Shown here: positions 62,287 through 64,000 of the stretch, in pieces
Layout of the letters: each line of letters opens with the position of its first letter
Position numbering within the stretch: position 1 is the first letter of the stretch
NCBI GenBank assembly: GCA_902388455.1
Contig: CABMPD010000001.1
Coordinates: 62,001 to 126,000, forward strand
Length of the DNA: 64,000 nt
Origin: an uncultured Alistipes sp.
GTDB lineage: Bacteria; Bacteroidota; Bacteroidia; Bacteroidales; UBA932
Direction: 5' to 3'
Translations under genes and position numbers: made by a program
The notes under the pieces: generated by a model
Seen by the model: the letters and a program-made list of their open reading frames with translations, nothing else
The model's database searches: none
What the model was told of the DNA's origin: nothing

Positions 62287-64000
<1,714 letters not shown>

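Overview
The window is a chromosome segment of a member of the Bacteroidota, most likely a high-GC member of the order Bacteroidales. Support comes from gene order (purH next to mreBCD-mrdA-rodA; a DUF4492 gene before cydAB; ATP synthase ordered beta-epsilon-a-c-b-delta-alpha-gamma), from many lipoproteins, from genes with little Shine-Dalgarno signal, and from repeated Bacteroidota-type promoters (TTTG or GTTG, 20 bases, TAnnTTTG). The sequence alone does not give genus or species.

Layout. 1-5.5 kb: a 5'-truncated ddl, prmC, and a signalling cassette (periplasmic binding protein, Cache-HAMP-PP2C-HATPase protein, STAS antagonist). 5.5-13.6 kb: ispD, divergent from purH, which leads the rod-shape genes mreB, mreC, mreD, mrdA and rodA. 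13.6-20.4 kb: glycine decarboxylase, an ABC half-transporter and a lipoprotein. 20.5-31.5 kb, minus strand: a PEP-synthase-like ATP-grasp protein with receiver-like domains, cydB, cydA, DUF4492, a C1 peptidase, an amidotransferase-like lipoprotein and a GH16-GH20 fusion. 31.6-34.1 kb: a membrane protein and regulator pair, a repeat-rich gap and a TlpA-like lipoprotein. 34.3-40.3 kb: a metX-thrA-metY-asd operon behind a methionine-codon-rich leader peptide. 40.4-48 kb: pgeF, a REP-associated tyrosine transposase (RAYT) flanked on both sides by related elements of about 170 bp, an ATP-grasp ligase, an Abi/HEPN gene, two paralogous lipoproteins and a porin. 48-50.4 kb: a thioredoxin-peroxiredoxin operon divergent from oxyR. 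50.4-54.3 kb: a broken DUF1016 nuclease gene, glutaminase, a prolyl-tRNA deacylase, and a RhuM gene inserted between the deacylase gene and miaA. 54.3-64 kb: miaA, an AraC regulator, a small membrane protein, a DJ-1 protein and the ATP synthase operon, whose atpD runs off the end.

Working together: cydAB and the F-type ATP synthase with peroxiredoxin, thioredoxin and OxyR fit an oxygen-tolerant anaerobe. The GH16-GH20 enzyme, peptidase and porin fit growth on host or dietary polymers. The met operon has all steps from aspartate to homocysteine except the final methyl transfer.

The least explained parts are the RAYT with its dispersed ~170-bp elements (four related copies between 32.9 and 48.0 kb), the Met-rich leader, and the RhuM island, flanked by two copies of the deacylase/miaA junction that differ only at synonymous sites within the deacylase part.
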